Assembly (NCBI RefSeq): GCF_900142185.1
Contig: NZ_FQZZ01000001.1
Coordinates: 310,001 to 374,000 of the forward strand
DNA length: 64,000 nucleotides
Origin: Lutimaribacter pacificus
Lineage (GTDB): Bacteria > Pseudomonadota > Alphaproteobacteria > Rhodobacterales > Rhodobacteraceae
Reading direction: 5' to 3'
Of the stretch, positions 49,843 to 60,500 are shown piece after piece. The notes under the pieces were generated by a model that was not told the origin of the DNA, ran no database searches, and was given only the letters and a program-made list of their open reading frames with translations. Each line of letters opens with the position of its first letter. The stretch's first letter is position 1. The translations under genes and the position numbers were made by a program.

Positions 49843-50706
49843 ATGTCAGGAACGATTCTCGTCTTGGGCGCCAGCGGGCGCTTTGGCCGCAGCGTGGCGG
49901 ATGAATTCGCACGGGCAGGCTGGACGGTGCGCGGGTTCGACAGGGGCAGGGACGATCTGGACCGTGCCGCCGCCGGGGTCGACCTGATCGCGGTGGGCTG
50001 GAACCCGCCCTATCACAAATGGGCGGCCGAGCTGCCGGGGCTGCACGCGCAGGTGCGCCGCGCGGCCCTGCGCCACGATGCGACGGTGCTGCTGCCGGGC
50101 AATGTCTATGTCTTCGGGCCCGGCACCGGCCCGGTCTGGGATGAAACCACCCCGCACCGCGCCACCAATCCGCTGGGCCGGCTGCGGATCGACATGGAGG
50201 CGGCCTATCGGGCCGAAGGTGTGCGCACGATCCTGCTGCGCGCGGGCGATTTCCTGGATACCGAGGCCTCGGGCAACTGGTTCGACCGGCTGATCGCGCA
50301 GGATATCCGCAAGGGTGTGATCCATTACCCTGCGCCTGTCGATGTGCCCCATGCCTGGGCCTTCCTTCCCGATCTGGCCCGCGCCTTCCACCTGCTGGCC
50401 GAACGGCGCGATGACCTGCCGCGGTTCTGCGACGTGCCCTTTCCGGGCTATACGCTGACGGGGGATGATCTGGCCTGCGCGCTGGGCCGGGTCATGGGGC
50501 AGCCGGTGCGCATCCGCCCCATGCGGTTCTGGCCGCTGCGCCTGCTGCGTCCGGTAATGCCGGTTCTGGGCGGGGTGTTCGAGATGAAATACCTTTGGAA
50601 TCTGCCGCACAGCCTGTCCGCTGCCCGTTTCGGGGCGCTTGTGCCGGAATTCGCCGCAACGCCCGTCGATCAGGCGCTGGCCGCCGCGATCGCGCCACTG
50701 CGTTAA
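49843..50706 (+). CDS. NAD(P)-binding epimerase/oxidoreductase (extended SDR fold)
   Basis: A 287-residue protein with an N-terminal Rossmann motif, LVLGASGRFGRSVADEFARA (6-25), and an atypical extended-SDR body; VLLPGNVYVFGPGTGPVWDE near 82-101 replaces the usual YxxxK region. It fits the NAD-dependent epimerase/dehydratase superfamily. AGGAG at 49832-49836 fixes the ATG. Controlled, by inference, by the divergent LysR protein. Substrate unknown. Confidence 0.85.
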   Translation: MSGTILVLGASGRFGRSVADEFARAGWTVRGFDRGRDDLDRAAAGVDLIAVGWNPPYHKWAAELPGLHAQVRRAALRHDATVLLPGNVYVFGPGTGPVWDETTPHRATNPLGRLRIDMEAAYRAEGVRTILLRAGDFLDTEASGNWFDRLIAQDIRKGVIHYPAPVDVPHAWAFLPDLARAFHLLAERRDDLPRFCDVPFPGYTLTGDDLACALGRVMGQPVRIRPMRFWPLRLLRPVMPVLGGVFEMKYLWNLPHSLSAARFGALVPEFAATPVDQALAAAIAPLR

Positions 50707-51722
50707 TCGCCGGGCAGCCGGATATCGGCCCAGACCGCCCGGTGCCGGCTGGCCTGCGCGACCGTCCCGGCCATCGGATCGCCCGGCGGCGGCCAGAAAA
50801 CCCCGCTTGCCACCACCGCCAGGTCGGCGGAGGGCAGAATATAGCTGACCCGCCGCGCGCCCAGCCCGATCCCCGACCAGTCGACCGTGTTCGTCCCAGC
50901 GGCACCCATGGGGGCGAGCGGCGCGATCCGCGGATCGGCCAGCAGGGCGTGGATCGCAGTGCGCCGCCCCTCGCCCCGGCCGGGGTCGAGATTGGCATCG
51001 CCCGCGATCACGAAAGCTGCCGTGGGGGCGGGGCCGAGATCGCCGTCGAGATAGACCTGCCACAGGCGTATCTCGTCGGCATTGCGCAATCCGTTGCGAT
51101 CCTCGGGCCCGTCGAATACCGGCGGCGTGGCGTGAAACGCCAGAAGCGACAGCGGCCCCGCCCGCACCGCCCAATGCGCGACCGAGGACAGGCGCTGCAC
51201 CTCCTGCGCGGCGGGCGAGGGAAAGGGGGTGCCATCGCGGGCGGGCAGCGTCGCGCCCGGCAGGTCGCGCCAGCGCAGCGCGGTGAAATCCCGCGTGGCG
51301 TCCTTGTCGATGGGCAGGCGGGACAGGATCAGCATTCCGCCCTGGCCGCGAAACAGGCCATGGCCCTGCGCGTCGCCCGCCCGGTCGCTGCGCCCGTCGC
51401 CATCCATGTCCAGCCCGGTGGGCACTCCGCTGTTGGGCGCGCGGGCAAAGCGATGGGCCAGCGGCAGGCCGGCCTCGCGCAGGGCGGTTTGCAGCGCGCG
51501 GGCCGTGGCGTGGCCGGCATCGTGATCGACATTCTGCAGCAGCAGGATATCGGGCTGCAGCGCGCTGAGCACCCGCACGACCGCGGCCACCTGCGGGTCG
51601 CGCCCGTTGCGGATGTCGCGCAGCAACAGGCCCGGCCCCTCGCGGGTCAGTTCGGCATTGTAGGTAACGATGCGCAGGGTTTCGGCGGGCAGGGGCGCCG
51701 CCGCGCAGAACAGCGCGATCAG
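50703..51722 (-). CDS. Exonuclease/endonuclease/phosphatase-family protein, unusual start
   Basis: A secreted EEP-fold protein of about 339 residues: LRIVTYNAELTREGPG (17-32), DILLLQNVDHD, PLSLLAFHATPPVF, and FVIAGDANLDPGRGEG near 231-246 carry metal and catalytic residues; the last His is in ASRHRAVWADIRL. No ATG, GTG or TTG lies in frame near the signal-like segment (LIALFCAAAPLPA). The start shown is a CTG that overlaps the previous gene's stop; the next in-frame ATG, at 51884, would add 54 Arg-rich residues inside the upstream gene. Function beyond the fold is unknown. Confidence 0.75.
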   Translation of the reverse strand: MIALFCAAAPLPAETLRIVTYNAELTREGPGLLLRDIRNGRDPQVAAVVRVLSALQPDILLLQNVDHDAGHATARALQTALREAGLPLAHRFARAPNSGVPTGLDMDGDGRSDRAGDAQGHGLFRGQGGMLILSRLPIDKDATRDFTALRWRDLPGATLPARDGTPFPSPAAQEVQRLSSVAHWAVRAGPLSLLAFHATPPVFDGPEDRNGLRNADEIRLWQVYLDGDLGPAPTAAFVIAGDANLDPGRGEGRRTAIHALLADPRIAPLAPMGAAGTNTVDWSGIGLGARRVSYILPSADLAVVASGVFWPPPGDPMAGTVAQASRHRAVWADIRLPGD

Positions 51723-52597
51723 ACCAGCTGATAGGTGCGCGATTTGCTTTCTTCGGCGGCGGGCGTATCGTCGCCCTCGGCTTCGGCCGCGGCATAGGCG
51801 CGCTGGCGCTTTTGCAGGATCATCTGCGCGATGCGGTTCATGGCCAGACCGCGGATCATCATGCTGGCCGGCAGAATAGCCCATAGAGACACGACCCAGA
51901 TCAGCGTTTGCGCGTTTGCAAGGATCATCGGGTCGATCACGCCCGACGCGGCCTTCACACCCGCCGGGAACAGGAATGGCAGCAAAAACCCTAACACGAG
52001 GTTAATCAGCCCGTGCCGCTGCAACCGCCGGACGACATCGCTGCCCGCCGTGGGGTCGAAAAGCGGCAGGTTGATCCAGACGTTGAACGCGCCGTGGCGG
52101 GCGGGCCAGCCGGCGACATGCACCTGCAGGAAAAAGACGACGACGATGGCGAGAGAGACGAAATAGGCGAAGCCGGCGGCATCGCGCAACGTGTTCACAA
52201 GGGTTGCCGGGGCATCGGGCGGCAGCGTCAGCACCATCAGCCGCACCGGCGAAAAGGGCACGTCCAGCCAGCCGCCGGTCAGCCGGGCGACCGCGGCGCC
52301 GATCGCGCCGATGGTGCTGTTCGAGGTGGCATCGGCGCACACCGCGCTCAGCACCGCGACGCTCAGGAACAGCGCGCCGAACCGCAGGCGGTTGATGGGC
52401 GGGGCATAGCGGAATTCCACAAGGCTGGGATAGGCGCTGTTGTATTCCAGGAAAACCAGCAGGGCGATGACGATGGAAACCAGCACGACGATCTGCGAGC
52501 CGTCATGGCTTGCGCTGGGCAGCACAAGCGCGGGCAGTGCCACGAGCACAGCCACAAGAGCGGCGCGAAAAAGCGCGTTGAATACCTGAGCGATCAC
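51719..52597 (-). CDS. Multi-helix membrane protein of unknown function
   Basis: A 292-residue protein with about six membrane helices (first LVAVLVALPALVLPSASH near 14-31; last LIWVVSLWAILPASMMIRGL near 233-252) and a charged C-terminal tail (AEAEGDDTPAAEESKS). No catalytic or transport motif is recognised. Its stop overlaps the start region of the EEP gene, so the two are probably co-translated. Confidence 0.75.
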   Translation of the reverse strand: MIAQVFNALFRAALVAVLVALPALVLPSASHDGSQIVVLVSIVIALLVFLEYNSAYPSLVEFRYAPPINRLRFGALFLSVAVLSAVCADATSNSTIGAIGAAVARLTGGWLDVPFSPVRLMVLTLPPDAPATLVNTLRDAAGFAYFVSLAIVVVFFLQVHVAGWPARHGAFNVWINLPLFDPTAGSDVVRRLQRHGLINLVLGFLLPFLFPAGVKAASGVIDPMILANAQTLIWVVSLWAILPASMMIRGLAMNRIAQMILQKRQRAYAAAEAEGDDTPAAEESKSRTYQLV

Positions 52598-52910
52598 TGC
52601 CCGTTCCCTTCAACCTGGCCGGGCGCGATGCGTTGCCGCGCCCTTTTCCCAAACTGATGCCGCCGGTGCCGGCGGTCTGCCTCATTCTTGCCCAATTGTT
52701 GCCTTCTTTCGTCACATTGCTCAAGCGACCCTTACCATTGTGATAATCAATTTGGCCTTTTCATGGAAAAACTGGTGCGGGAATGCATCATTTTTCCCGC
52801 GAATTGAATAAACTCGCGTGGTTTCTCAATATCTTGTGGGAAGGAGTTAAATACGCACAAGCGCCGATGGGGCAGGGCGTCCGGGGCCATGCCCGGACGC
52901 CGCCACATGG
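52598..52910. other. 313-bp intergenic region with promoter and hairpin
   Basis: It lies between the membrane-protein gene (start side) and the end of leuD, both leftward. The middle part (about 52700-52850) is AT-rich and should hold the membrane gene's promoter. At its right end a perfect 10-bp stem, GGCGTCCGGG with CCCGGACGCC around a 6-base loop (52876-52901), starts 10 bases after the leuD stop. An in-frame ATG at 52783 opens a small rightward frame, but it runs into leuD antisense and is rejected. Confidence 0.5.
52876..52901 (-). terminator. Hairpin at the end of the leuCD unit
   Basis: Perfect 10-bp inverted repeat GGCGTCCGGG / CCCGGACGCC with loop GCCATG, 10 bases downstream of the leuD stop. 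No T-run follows on the minus strand, so it may stabilise the mRNA end or act with Rho. Confidence 0.55.
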
Positions 52911-53515
52911 TCAGACCCAGGGGCGTGCCTGGGCGATGCCGGTTTCGAACGCGTCGATCGAGGAGGCCTTTTCCAGCGTCAGGCCGATATCGTCCAGCCC
53001 GTTGAGCAGGCAATGCTTCTTGAAGCTGTCCACCTCGAACGGGAACACCTCGCCATCCGACGAGGTCACGGTCTGCGCTTCGAGATCGACGATCATCCGC
53101 GCGTTCGAGCCCTTTTCGGCGTCCTGCATCAGCACATCCACCGCCTCCTGCGGCAGGATGATGGGCAGGATGCCGTTCTTGAAGCAGTTGTTGTAGAAGA
53201 TGTCGGCGAAAGAGGTTGCGATCACCGTCCTGATGCCGAAATCCTTGAGCGCCCAGGGCGCGTGTTCGCGCGACGAGCCGCAGCCGAAATTGTCGCCGGT
53301 GACAAGGATCTCGGCCTCGCGGTATTGCGGCTTGTTCAGCACGAAATCGGGGTTCTCGTTGCCTTGCCGGTCATAACGCATTTCCTGGAACAGGCTCACG
53401 CCCAGCCCCGACCGCTTGATCGTTTTCAGGAACTGCTTGGGGATGATCATATCGGTGTCGATATTCACCAGCGGCAGGGGCGCCGCGATACCCGTCAGTT
53501 TTTCGAACTTTTCCA

Positions 53516-53516
<1 letters not shown>
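52911..53516 (-). CDS. leuD: 3-isopropylmalate dehydratase small subunit
   Basis: A 201-residue swivel-domain subunit: [20 protein letters not shown] (12-31) and [20 protein letters not shown] near 72-91 are the LeuD signatures. With LeuC it isomerises 2- to 3-isopropylmalate. Its ATG shares one base with the leuC stop (TGATG), so the subunits are translationally coupled in equal amounts. Confidence 0.96.
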
Positions 53517-54922
<1,406 letters not shown>

Positions 54923-55178
54923 CGGACCTCTCCGGTTTTCAGATGTTTGTCGGTGGGTAACGGGTATATCGGGGCGCACTCAGCGCCCGGCCGGCATCAT
55001 AGACGGGCCAGAACGGTATGCGTGGCGCCATAGAACCGCCAGGGCAGGCGGGCGCGATCATCCATGTCGAAAATCCGTGTCATGTCGCACGGGATATACC
55101 GGCCCGCCGAGTCTCGCAAGCCTCTATGCCCTTGCCCCGCTGTGCCCCATTGGCCAAACTGCCCGAAAGGACGGTGCG

Positions 55179-56516
55179 ATGAACCCCGAGGAAAGTAACA
55201 ACCTGGCCGATCAGGCTGCCGAGTTCGCCCAGATCGGCCAGGGCCTGCTGGGCCATGTCGAGGCGTTCGTGCAATCCTTCCTGCGGCCGTGGAACGGCTA
55301 CCAGATCCTGATCGCGCTGGCGGTGCTGGTGGTGGCGCATTTCGCCGCCAGGGTGCTGGCGGCGCGCTGGGACGCCTGGCTGCGCACGCGCGAGAACTGG
55401 CCGATGTGGCGCAAGCGGTTCGGCCTGATGGTGCGCAACCGGATGCGGCTGATCCTGTTCGTGGCGCTGCTCTGGCCGGTGATCTGGATCATGCGCGAAC
55501 TGACCTGGCCGTCGCGCACCTATCTTCTGGGCATCATCGCGCAGCTTGCGCTGGCCTGGTTGCTGATCGTCCTGGTGTCGCGGCTGATCGTCAACGCCTT
55601 CCTGCGCGCCGTCGTGCGCTATGCCGGCTGGACATGGGTAACACTGTCGATCCTGGGGCTGACGGACGAAACCCGCGCGCTGTTGGACAGCATGTCGCTG
55701 TCGCTGGGCGACACGCGGCTGTCGGTCTGGATCGTGCTGCAGGCAGTGGCGATCATCGGGGCGCTGTTCTTCGTGGCGCGCTTTGTCTCGGTGACCTCGG
55801 CGGGGCGCATCCGCAAGAACCAGGATATCAGCCCCTCGATGCAGGTGCTGGCGGTCAAGTTCCTGCAACTGCTGCTCTATGGCGCGGCGTTCTTCCTCGG
55901 GCTGCGCATGGTGGGGGTGGACCTGACCGGGCTGGCCGTCCTGTCCGGCGCCATCGGCGTGGGGTTGGGTTTCGGTCTGCAAAAGGTGGTGTCGAACCTG
56001 GTGTCGGGCGTCATCATCCTGCTCGACAAGTCGATCAAGCCCGGCGACGTGATCAGCCTGGGCGAAACCTTCGGCTGGATCAACACGCTGGGCGCCCGCT
56101 ATACCTCGGTCGTGACGCGCGATGGGCGCGAATACCTGATCCCGAACGAGGACCTGATCACCGGGCAGGTGGTGAACTGGTCGCATTCCAACGATTTCGT
56201 GCGGCTGGATATCTATTTCGGCACCGCCTATGGCGACGATCCGCACGCGGTGCGCCGCATCGCCATCGAGGCGGCGAAATCCGTCGACAGGGTGCTGACT
56301 TTCAAGCCGCCGGTCTGCCATATCGTCGGTTTCGGCGACAGTTCGGTGGATTACATCCTGCGCTTCTGGATCTCGGACCCGACCGGCGGTCTGACCAATA
56401 TCCGCGGCAATGTCTACCTGGCGCTTTGGGATGCGTTCAAGGAAAACGATATCTCGATCCCGTTCCCGCAGCGCGAGGTGCGGATGCTGAACGATCCCGC
56501 CCGTCTGCCCGACTGA
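55179..56516 (+). CDS. MscS-family mechanosensitive channel
   Basis: A 445-residue channel with several N-terminal helices (about 40-60, 92-108, 118-136, 165-195), then the MscS core: pore helix LSGAIGVGLGFGLQKVVSNL near 251-270, beta domain ISLGETFGWINTLGARYTSV near 290-309 and a C-terminal ferredoxin-like domain. It protects against osmotic downshock. GAAAGGA precedes the ATG at 55179. Unlike the BON-MscS protein at 10495-11847 it has no signal peptide. Confidence 0.92.
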   Translation: MNPEESNNLADQAAEFAQIGQGLLGHVEAFVQSFLRPWNGYQILIALAVLVVAHFAARVLAARWDAWLRTRENWPMWRKRFGLMVRNRMRLILFVALLWPVIWIMRELTWPSRTYLLGIIAQLALAWLLIVLVSRLIVNAFLRAVVRYAGWTWVTLSILGLTDETRALLDSMSLSLGDTRLSVWIVLQAVAIIGALFFVARFVSVTSAGRIRKNQDISPSMQVLAVKFLQLLLYGAAFFLGLRMVGVDLTGLAVLSGAIGVGLGFGLQKVVSNLVSGVIILLDKSIKPGDVISLGETFGWINTLGARYTSVVTRDGREYLIPNEDLITGQVVNWSHSNDFVRLDIYFGTAYGDDPHAVRRIAIEAAKSVDRVLTFKPPVCHIVGFGDSSVDYILRFWISDPTGGLTNIRGNVYLALWDAFKENDISIPFPQREVRMLNDPARLPD

Positions 56517-56651
56517 GATGCGCACCGGCGGGGTTCCGCACAATGCCGCAGGGGCCTTGCCGCCGAACGACATTGTTTTTTCACACCCGCGTTGTTACTT
56601 TTACCATACGCCCAGCACCGGGGCACGGACGGTGCGCAGCATAGGAGGACA

Positions 56652-56708
56652 ATGTCCTGTCTCTTATCGCAGACGCGGCCGGGGCCGCTGACAACGGGGT
56701 GCCGATGA
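56652..56708 (+). CDS. Candidate 18-residue leader peptide before rsfS
   Basis: AGGAGG (56643-56648) is followed, 3 bases later, by an ATG that opens an 18-codon frame, MSCLLSQTRPGPLTTGCR. Its TGA overlaps the rsfS ATG at 56705 (ATGA). This is the strongest ribosome site in the region, while rsfS itself has none of its own. Translation of the short frame could deliver ribosomes to rsfS. It may instead be a chance frame. Confidence 0.45.
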   Translation: MSCLLSQTRPGPLTTGCR

Positions 56709-57076
56709 CCGGCGCCCGCACGGATGTGACCAGCGATGCCCTGCTGACGAGCATCCTTTCCTCACTGGAAAGCGACAAGGCCGAAGACATCGTGCAGATC
56801 GACCTGCGCGGCAAGTCGTCTATCGGCGATTACATGATCGTCTGTTCGGGCCGGTCGTCGCGCCAGGTCACGGCGATTGCCGAAAAGCTGGTCGAGCGCC
56901 TGAAGGAGGAATTCGGTATTCCCGTCCGCACCGAGGGCAAGGAAACCGGCGACTGGGTGCTGATCGACACCGGCGACGTGGTGGTGCACGTGTTCCGCCC
57001 CGAGGTGCGCGAATTCTACCAGCTTGAAAAGATGTGGCTGCCCAACCATCCGGCATCGGATCAGGCACGGGGCTGA
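56705..57076 (+). CDS. rsfS: Ribosomal silencing factor RsfS
   Basis: A 123-residue RsfS/Iojap protein that binds ribosomal protein uL14 and blocks subunit joining in starved cells. Key stretches: EDIVQIDLRGKSSIGDYMIV near 27-46, CSGRSSRQVTAIAEKL and the GDWVLIDTGDVVVHVFRPEV signature near 82-101. ATG at 56705 is used (a GTG at 56699 is possible). It is adjacent to rlmH, the usual pairing. Confidence 0.94.
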   Translation: MTGARTDVTSDALLTSILSSLESDKAEDIVQIDLRGKSSIGDYMIVCSGRSSRQVTAIAEKLVERLKEEFGIPVRTEGKETGDWVLIDTGDVVVHVFRPEVREFYQLEKMWLPNHPASDQARG

Positions 57077-57547
57077 ATGCGCGTCCATCTTTGCGCCGTG
57101 GGGCGCCTTCGGGCGGGGCCCGAGCGCGCGCTGATCGACGATTATCTCACACGTTTCGACCGCACCGGGCGGGCGCTTGGCCTGGGCCCGGCGCAGCTGC
57201 ATGAGGTCGAGGACAGGAAGGGTGGCGGCATGGCCGCCGAGGCCGCGCTGCTGGATCGCGCGATCCCCGGCGGCGCGCTGGTCTGCACGCTGGATGAACG
57301 CGGCAAACTGATGTCCTCGCCCGATTTCGCGGCGCTGCTGGCGAAATGGCGCGATGCCGGGCGGGGCGACGTGGCTTTCGTGATCGGCGGCGCTGACGGG
57401 ATCGACCCCGCCCTGCGGGCGCGGGCCGATGCCTCGCTCAGCTTCGGCAGGATGGTGTGGCCGCATATGCTGGCCCGCGTGATGCTGTGCGAACAGCTTT
57501 ACCGCGCTGCCTCGATCCTGGCCGGCAGCCCCTATCACCGGGCCTGA
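57077..57547 (+). CDS. rlmH: 23S rRNA pseudouridine-1915 N3-methyltransferase
   Basis: A 156-residue SPOUT methyltransferase: LCTLDERGKLMSSPDFAALL-like strand and helix near 72-92, VAFVIGGADGIDPALRARAD near 101-120 (the SAM knot), SLSFGRMVWPHMLARVMLCE near 123-142 and the C-terminal ILAGSPYHRA, nearly identical to E. coli RlmH. It modifies helix 69 of 23S rRNA. It begins right after the rsfS stop. Confidence 0.96.
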   Translation: MRVHLCAVGRLRAGPERALIDDYLTRFDRTGRALGLGPAQLHEVEDRKGGGMAAEAALLDRAIPGGALVCTLDERGKLMSSPDFAALLAKWRDAGRGDVAFVIGGADGIDPALRARADASLSFGRMVWPHMLARVMLCEQLYRAASILAGSPYHRA

Positions 57548-57548
57548 G

Positions 57549-60500
57549 TTACGGCGCGTTCCCGGTTTCGCGCCGCCGGTGCCGCAGATGTGCCACCGCG
57601 ATTACCGCGAACGCCCCCAGCGCCAGAACCGCCGCCCCGGCAAGAAACAGCACGAACCCCGCCACCATCGCCGGCAGCGCGGCCAGCCCCGGCAGCGCCA
57701 TGGCGACCTGCGGGTTCAGCGCGCCGGTCACCGCGACCCAGCCCATCGCCAGCCCCAGCCACGCCAGCACCAGCGCCAGCGCCGGCCACATCGCGCCGCG
57801 CAGGGCAGGGGCCCGCAGGCTGCGCTTCAGCGCCGCCACCTGCCGCGCCACGTCCTGCTGCATCGCCATCAGCGCGGGCACCACGATCAGCACCAGCACC
57901 ATGCCGAAACCCAGCCCGTAAACCAGCGTGATCACCGTCGGTTTCAGGAACTGCGCCTGTTGCGACCCTTCGTAAAGCAGCGGCGCCAGCCCCAGCACCG
58001 TGGTCAGGGTGGTCAGCATCACCGGCCGCAGACGGTCGGCCGTTCCGTCGACGATCGACGGGAACAGACCGCGTTCCTGCCCGTATTCGTCGATCGTCGT
58101 GACCAGCACGATCGAGTCGTTGATGATGATCCCGGTCATCCCCAGCAGGCCGACGACCGTGAACATCGACATCGGCACATCCCAGATGTAATGGCCCCAG
58201 ACCGTGCCGACCAGGCCGAAGGGAATGATCGCCATCACCACCACCGGCCGGGTCCAGCTTGAAAACACCCAGGCCAGCACGATGTAGATCCCCGTCAGGC
58301 ACAGGATCAGGCCGGTCATCGCGTCGCCTAGGAATTCGTCCTCCTGTTCGCTCAGCCCCGACAGGCGCCATTCGACCTGATGGCTGGCGGCGATGTCGGG
58401 CAGGATCTCCTGCTCCAGCGCGCGCATGACCTCTTCGGCGCGGGCGGGATCGTCCTCGGATATGTCGCCGGTGACGGAAATCAGCCGGATACCGTCCTCG
58501 CGCCGCACGGTGGAAAACCCGGTGCGCCGCTCGGCGCTGACGATATCGGCCAGCGGCACATAGGCGCCGGTCGGCGTGCGCATCTGCATCCGTTCCATGA
58601 AGTCGGCGGTCAGTTCGCTGTCGGGCAGCTCCACGCGGATCTCGGCGCTGCGCGGACCCATCGGGTAGGTCGCGGCCTCCAGCCCGTTCAGGCGGTGGCG
58701 CAGCACGCGGCCGATCCCGTCGATGGTGAAGCCCAGCGATTGCCCCTGCGGGGTCAGCTCCAGGATCAGTTCTTCCTTGTCGTAGGCCAGGTCGTCCTCG
58801 ACCGCCGAAACCTCGGGAAAGCGCAGCAGCGCGGTTTTCAGCGCCTCGCTCGCCGCCTTGAGCGTTTCGGGGCTGGCGCCGTGGAACTGCACGTCCAGCG
58901 CCTCGCCGCCGGGGCCGGAACGCCAGCCGCGGAAGCTGACGGTTTCGGCCATCGGGTGCGGCTGCACCGCGTCCTGCAACTCGGCCACGAACTGGAAACT
59001 GGAATAGGGCCGCAGGTCGGCGTCGATCAGCTCGACCGAGATACCGCCCAGCAGGTCGGCATCCTTGTTCTCGGTGCCCGGCAGCGCGCGGCCCGAATTG
59101 CCGCCGATCTCGGCGATGGCATAGTCGATCGGGTTGCGCCCGTACTGTTCCTCGTACTGCGCGCCCAGGGCCTCGGCCGCGCGTTGCATTTCGCGCATCA
59201 TCGCCAGCGACTCGGCCCGCGTCGCGCCGGGCAGCATGGCGAAATTGCCGGTCACGCTGCCCTGTTCGGGCGAGTTGAAGAACCGCCATTGCACATCGCC
59301 GCGGGTCAGCATCGCCACCTGGCTGGCCAGGACCACCACGGCCAGCCCGAAAACCGGGTAGCGCGCCCAGACCACGAAGGCGATGATGCTGCGGAAGACG
59401 TGATCGCGCAGCCAGCGAAAACCGCGGTTCACCACGCGCGAGGGCGCGTCGTACCAGTGGTCCTTGCCGGTATGGGTCAGGGCATGGGCCATGTGATGCG
59501 GCAGGATCAGGAAGCATTCCACCAGCGAGGCAGTCAGCACCACGATCACCGTAAAGGGAATGTCCGAGATCATGTTGCCGAACCGCCCGCCGATGGCGGT
59601 CAGGCCGAAAAAGGCGATCACGGTGGTCAGCGTCGCGGAAAACACCGGCATCGCCATGCGGCGCGCGGCGTTCTCGGCCGCGGCCTCGGGCGCCTCGCGC
59701 AGCCGGCGCGCGCGGGCATCGGCATGTTCGCCCACCACGATGGCGTCGTCCACCACGATACCCAGCGTGATGATCAGCGCGAAAAGCGAGATCATGTTGA
59801 TCGTCAGCCCGGCGGCATACATCAGCGCGACCGCCGTCAGCATCGACACCGGGATACCCGCCGCCACCCAGAAGGCGGTGCGCGCGTTGAGAAACAGGAA
59901 CAGCAGCGCCAGCACCAGCCCCAGCCCCATGACGCCGTTGTCGATCAGGATGTTCAGGCGCCCGGTGATATGTTCGGCCCGCGTGCGGATCAGGTCGATG
60001 GTGACGCCCGCGGGCAGGGTGGCCTCCATCTCGGCGGCGACCTCCTCGACCTGGCGCTGCAACCCGATGGCGTCGCCCGAGGCCGAGCGGTCCACCCGGA
60101 TCGACATCGCCGGGTCCGGGCCCACGAAATAGCTGCGGTTTCGCGTCACGCCCTCGGTGCGCACATGGGCCACGTCTCCCACCGTCAGGGTCGAACCGTC
60201 GTCGTTCGAGCGCAGGACGATCCCGGCGATCTGGCCGGGGTCGCGCTTTTCCACGCCGGTGCGCACGCGGGTATTGGCGCCGGTGATGTCGCCCGCCGGA
60301 TCGGTATCGACCTCTTCGGCGATGGCGGCGGCGATCTGCTGGATCGTCACGTCATGCGCCATCAGGTTGACCGACGGCACCTCGACGATGGTCTGCGGCG
60401 CGGCAAGGCCGCGCACCGTCGTGCGGGTGACGCCCGCGGCGAACAGCCGGTTCACCAGCTCGTCGGTGAACAGCGCCAGTTGCTCGGTGCCGACCGGGCC

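Noticed and set aside
52733-52750. Possible FNR site (TTGTGATAATCAA) near 52735
   Set aside because: The two half-sites are separated by 3 bases instead of 4 and the first half has mismatches, so it does not fit the consensus.
52783-53196. Rightward open frame starting in the AT-rich region before leuD
   Set aside because: Most of it is antisense to leuD and its codon use is poor; only about 40 codons are outside the known gene.
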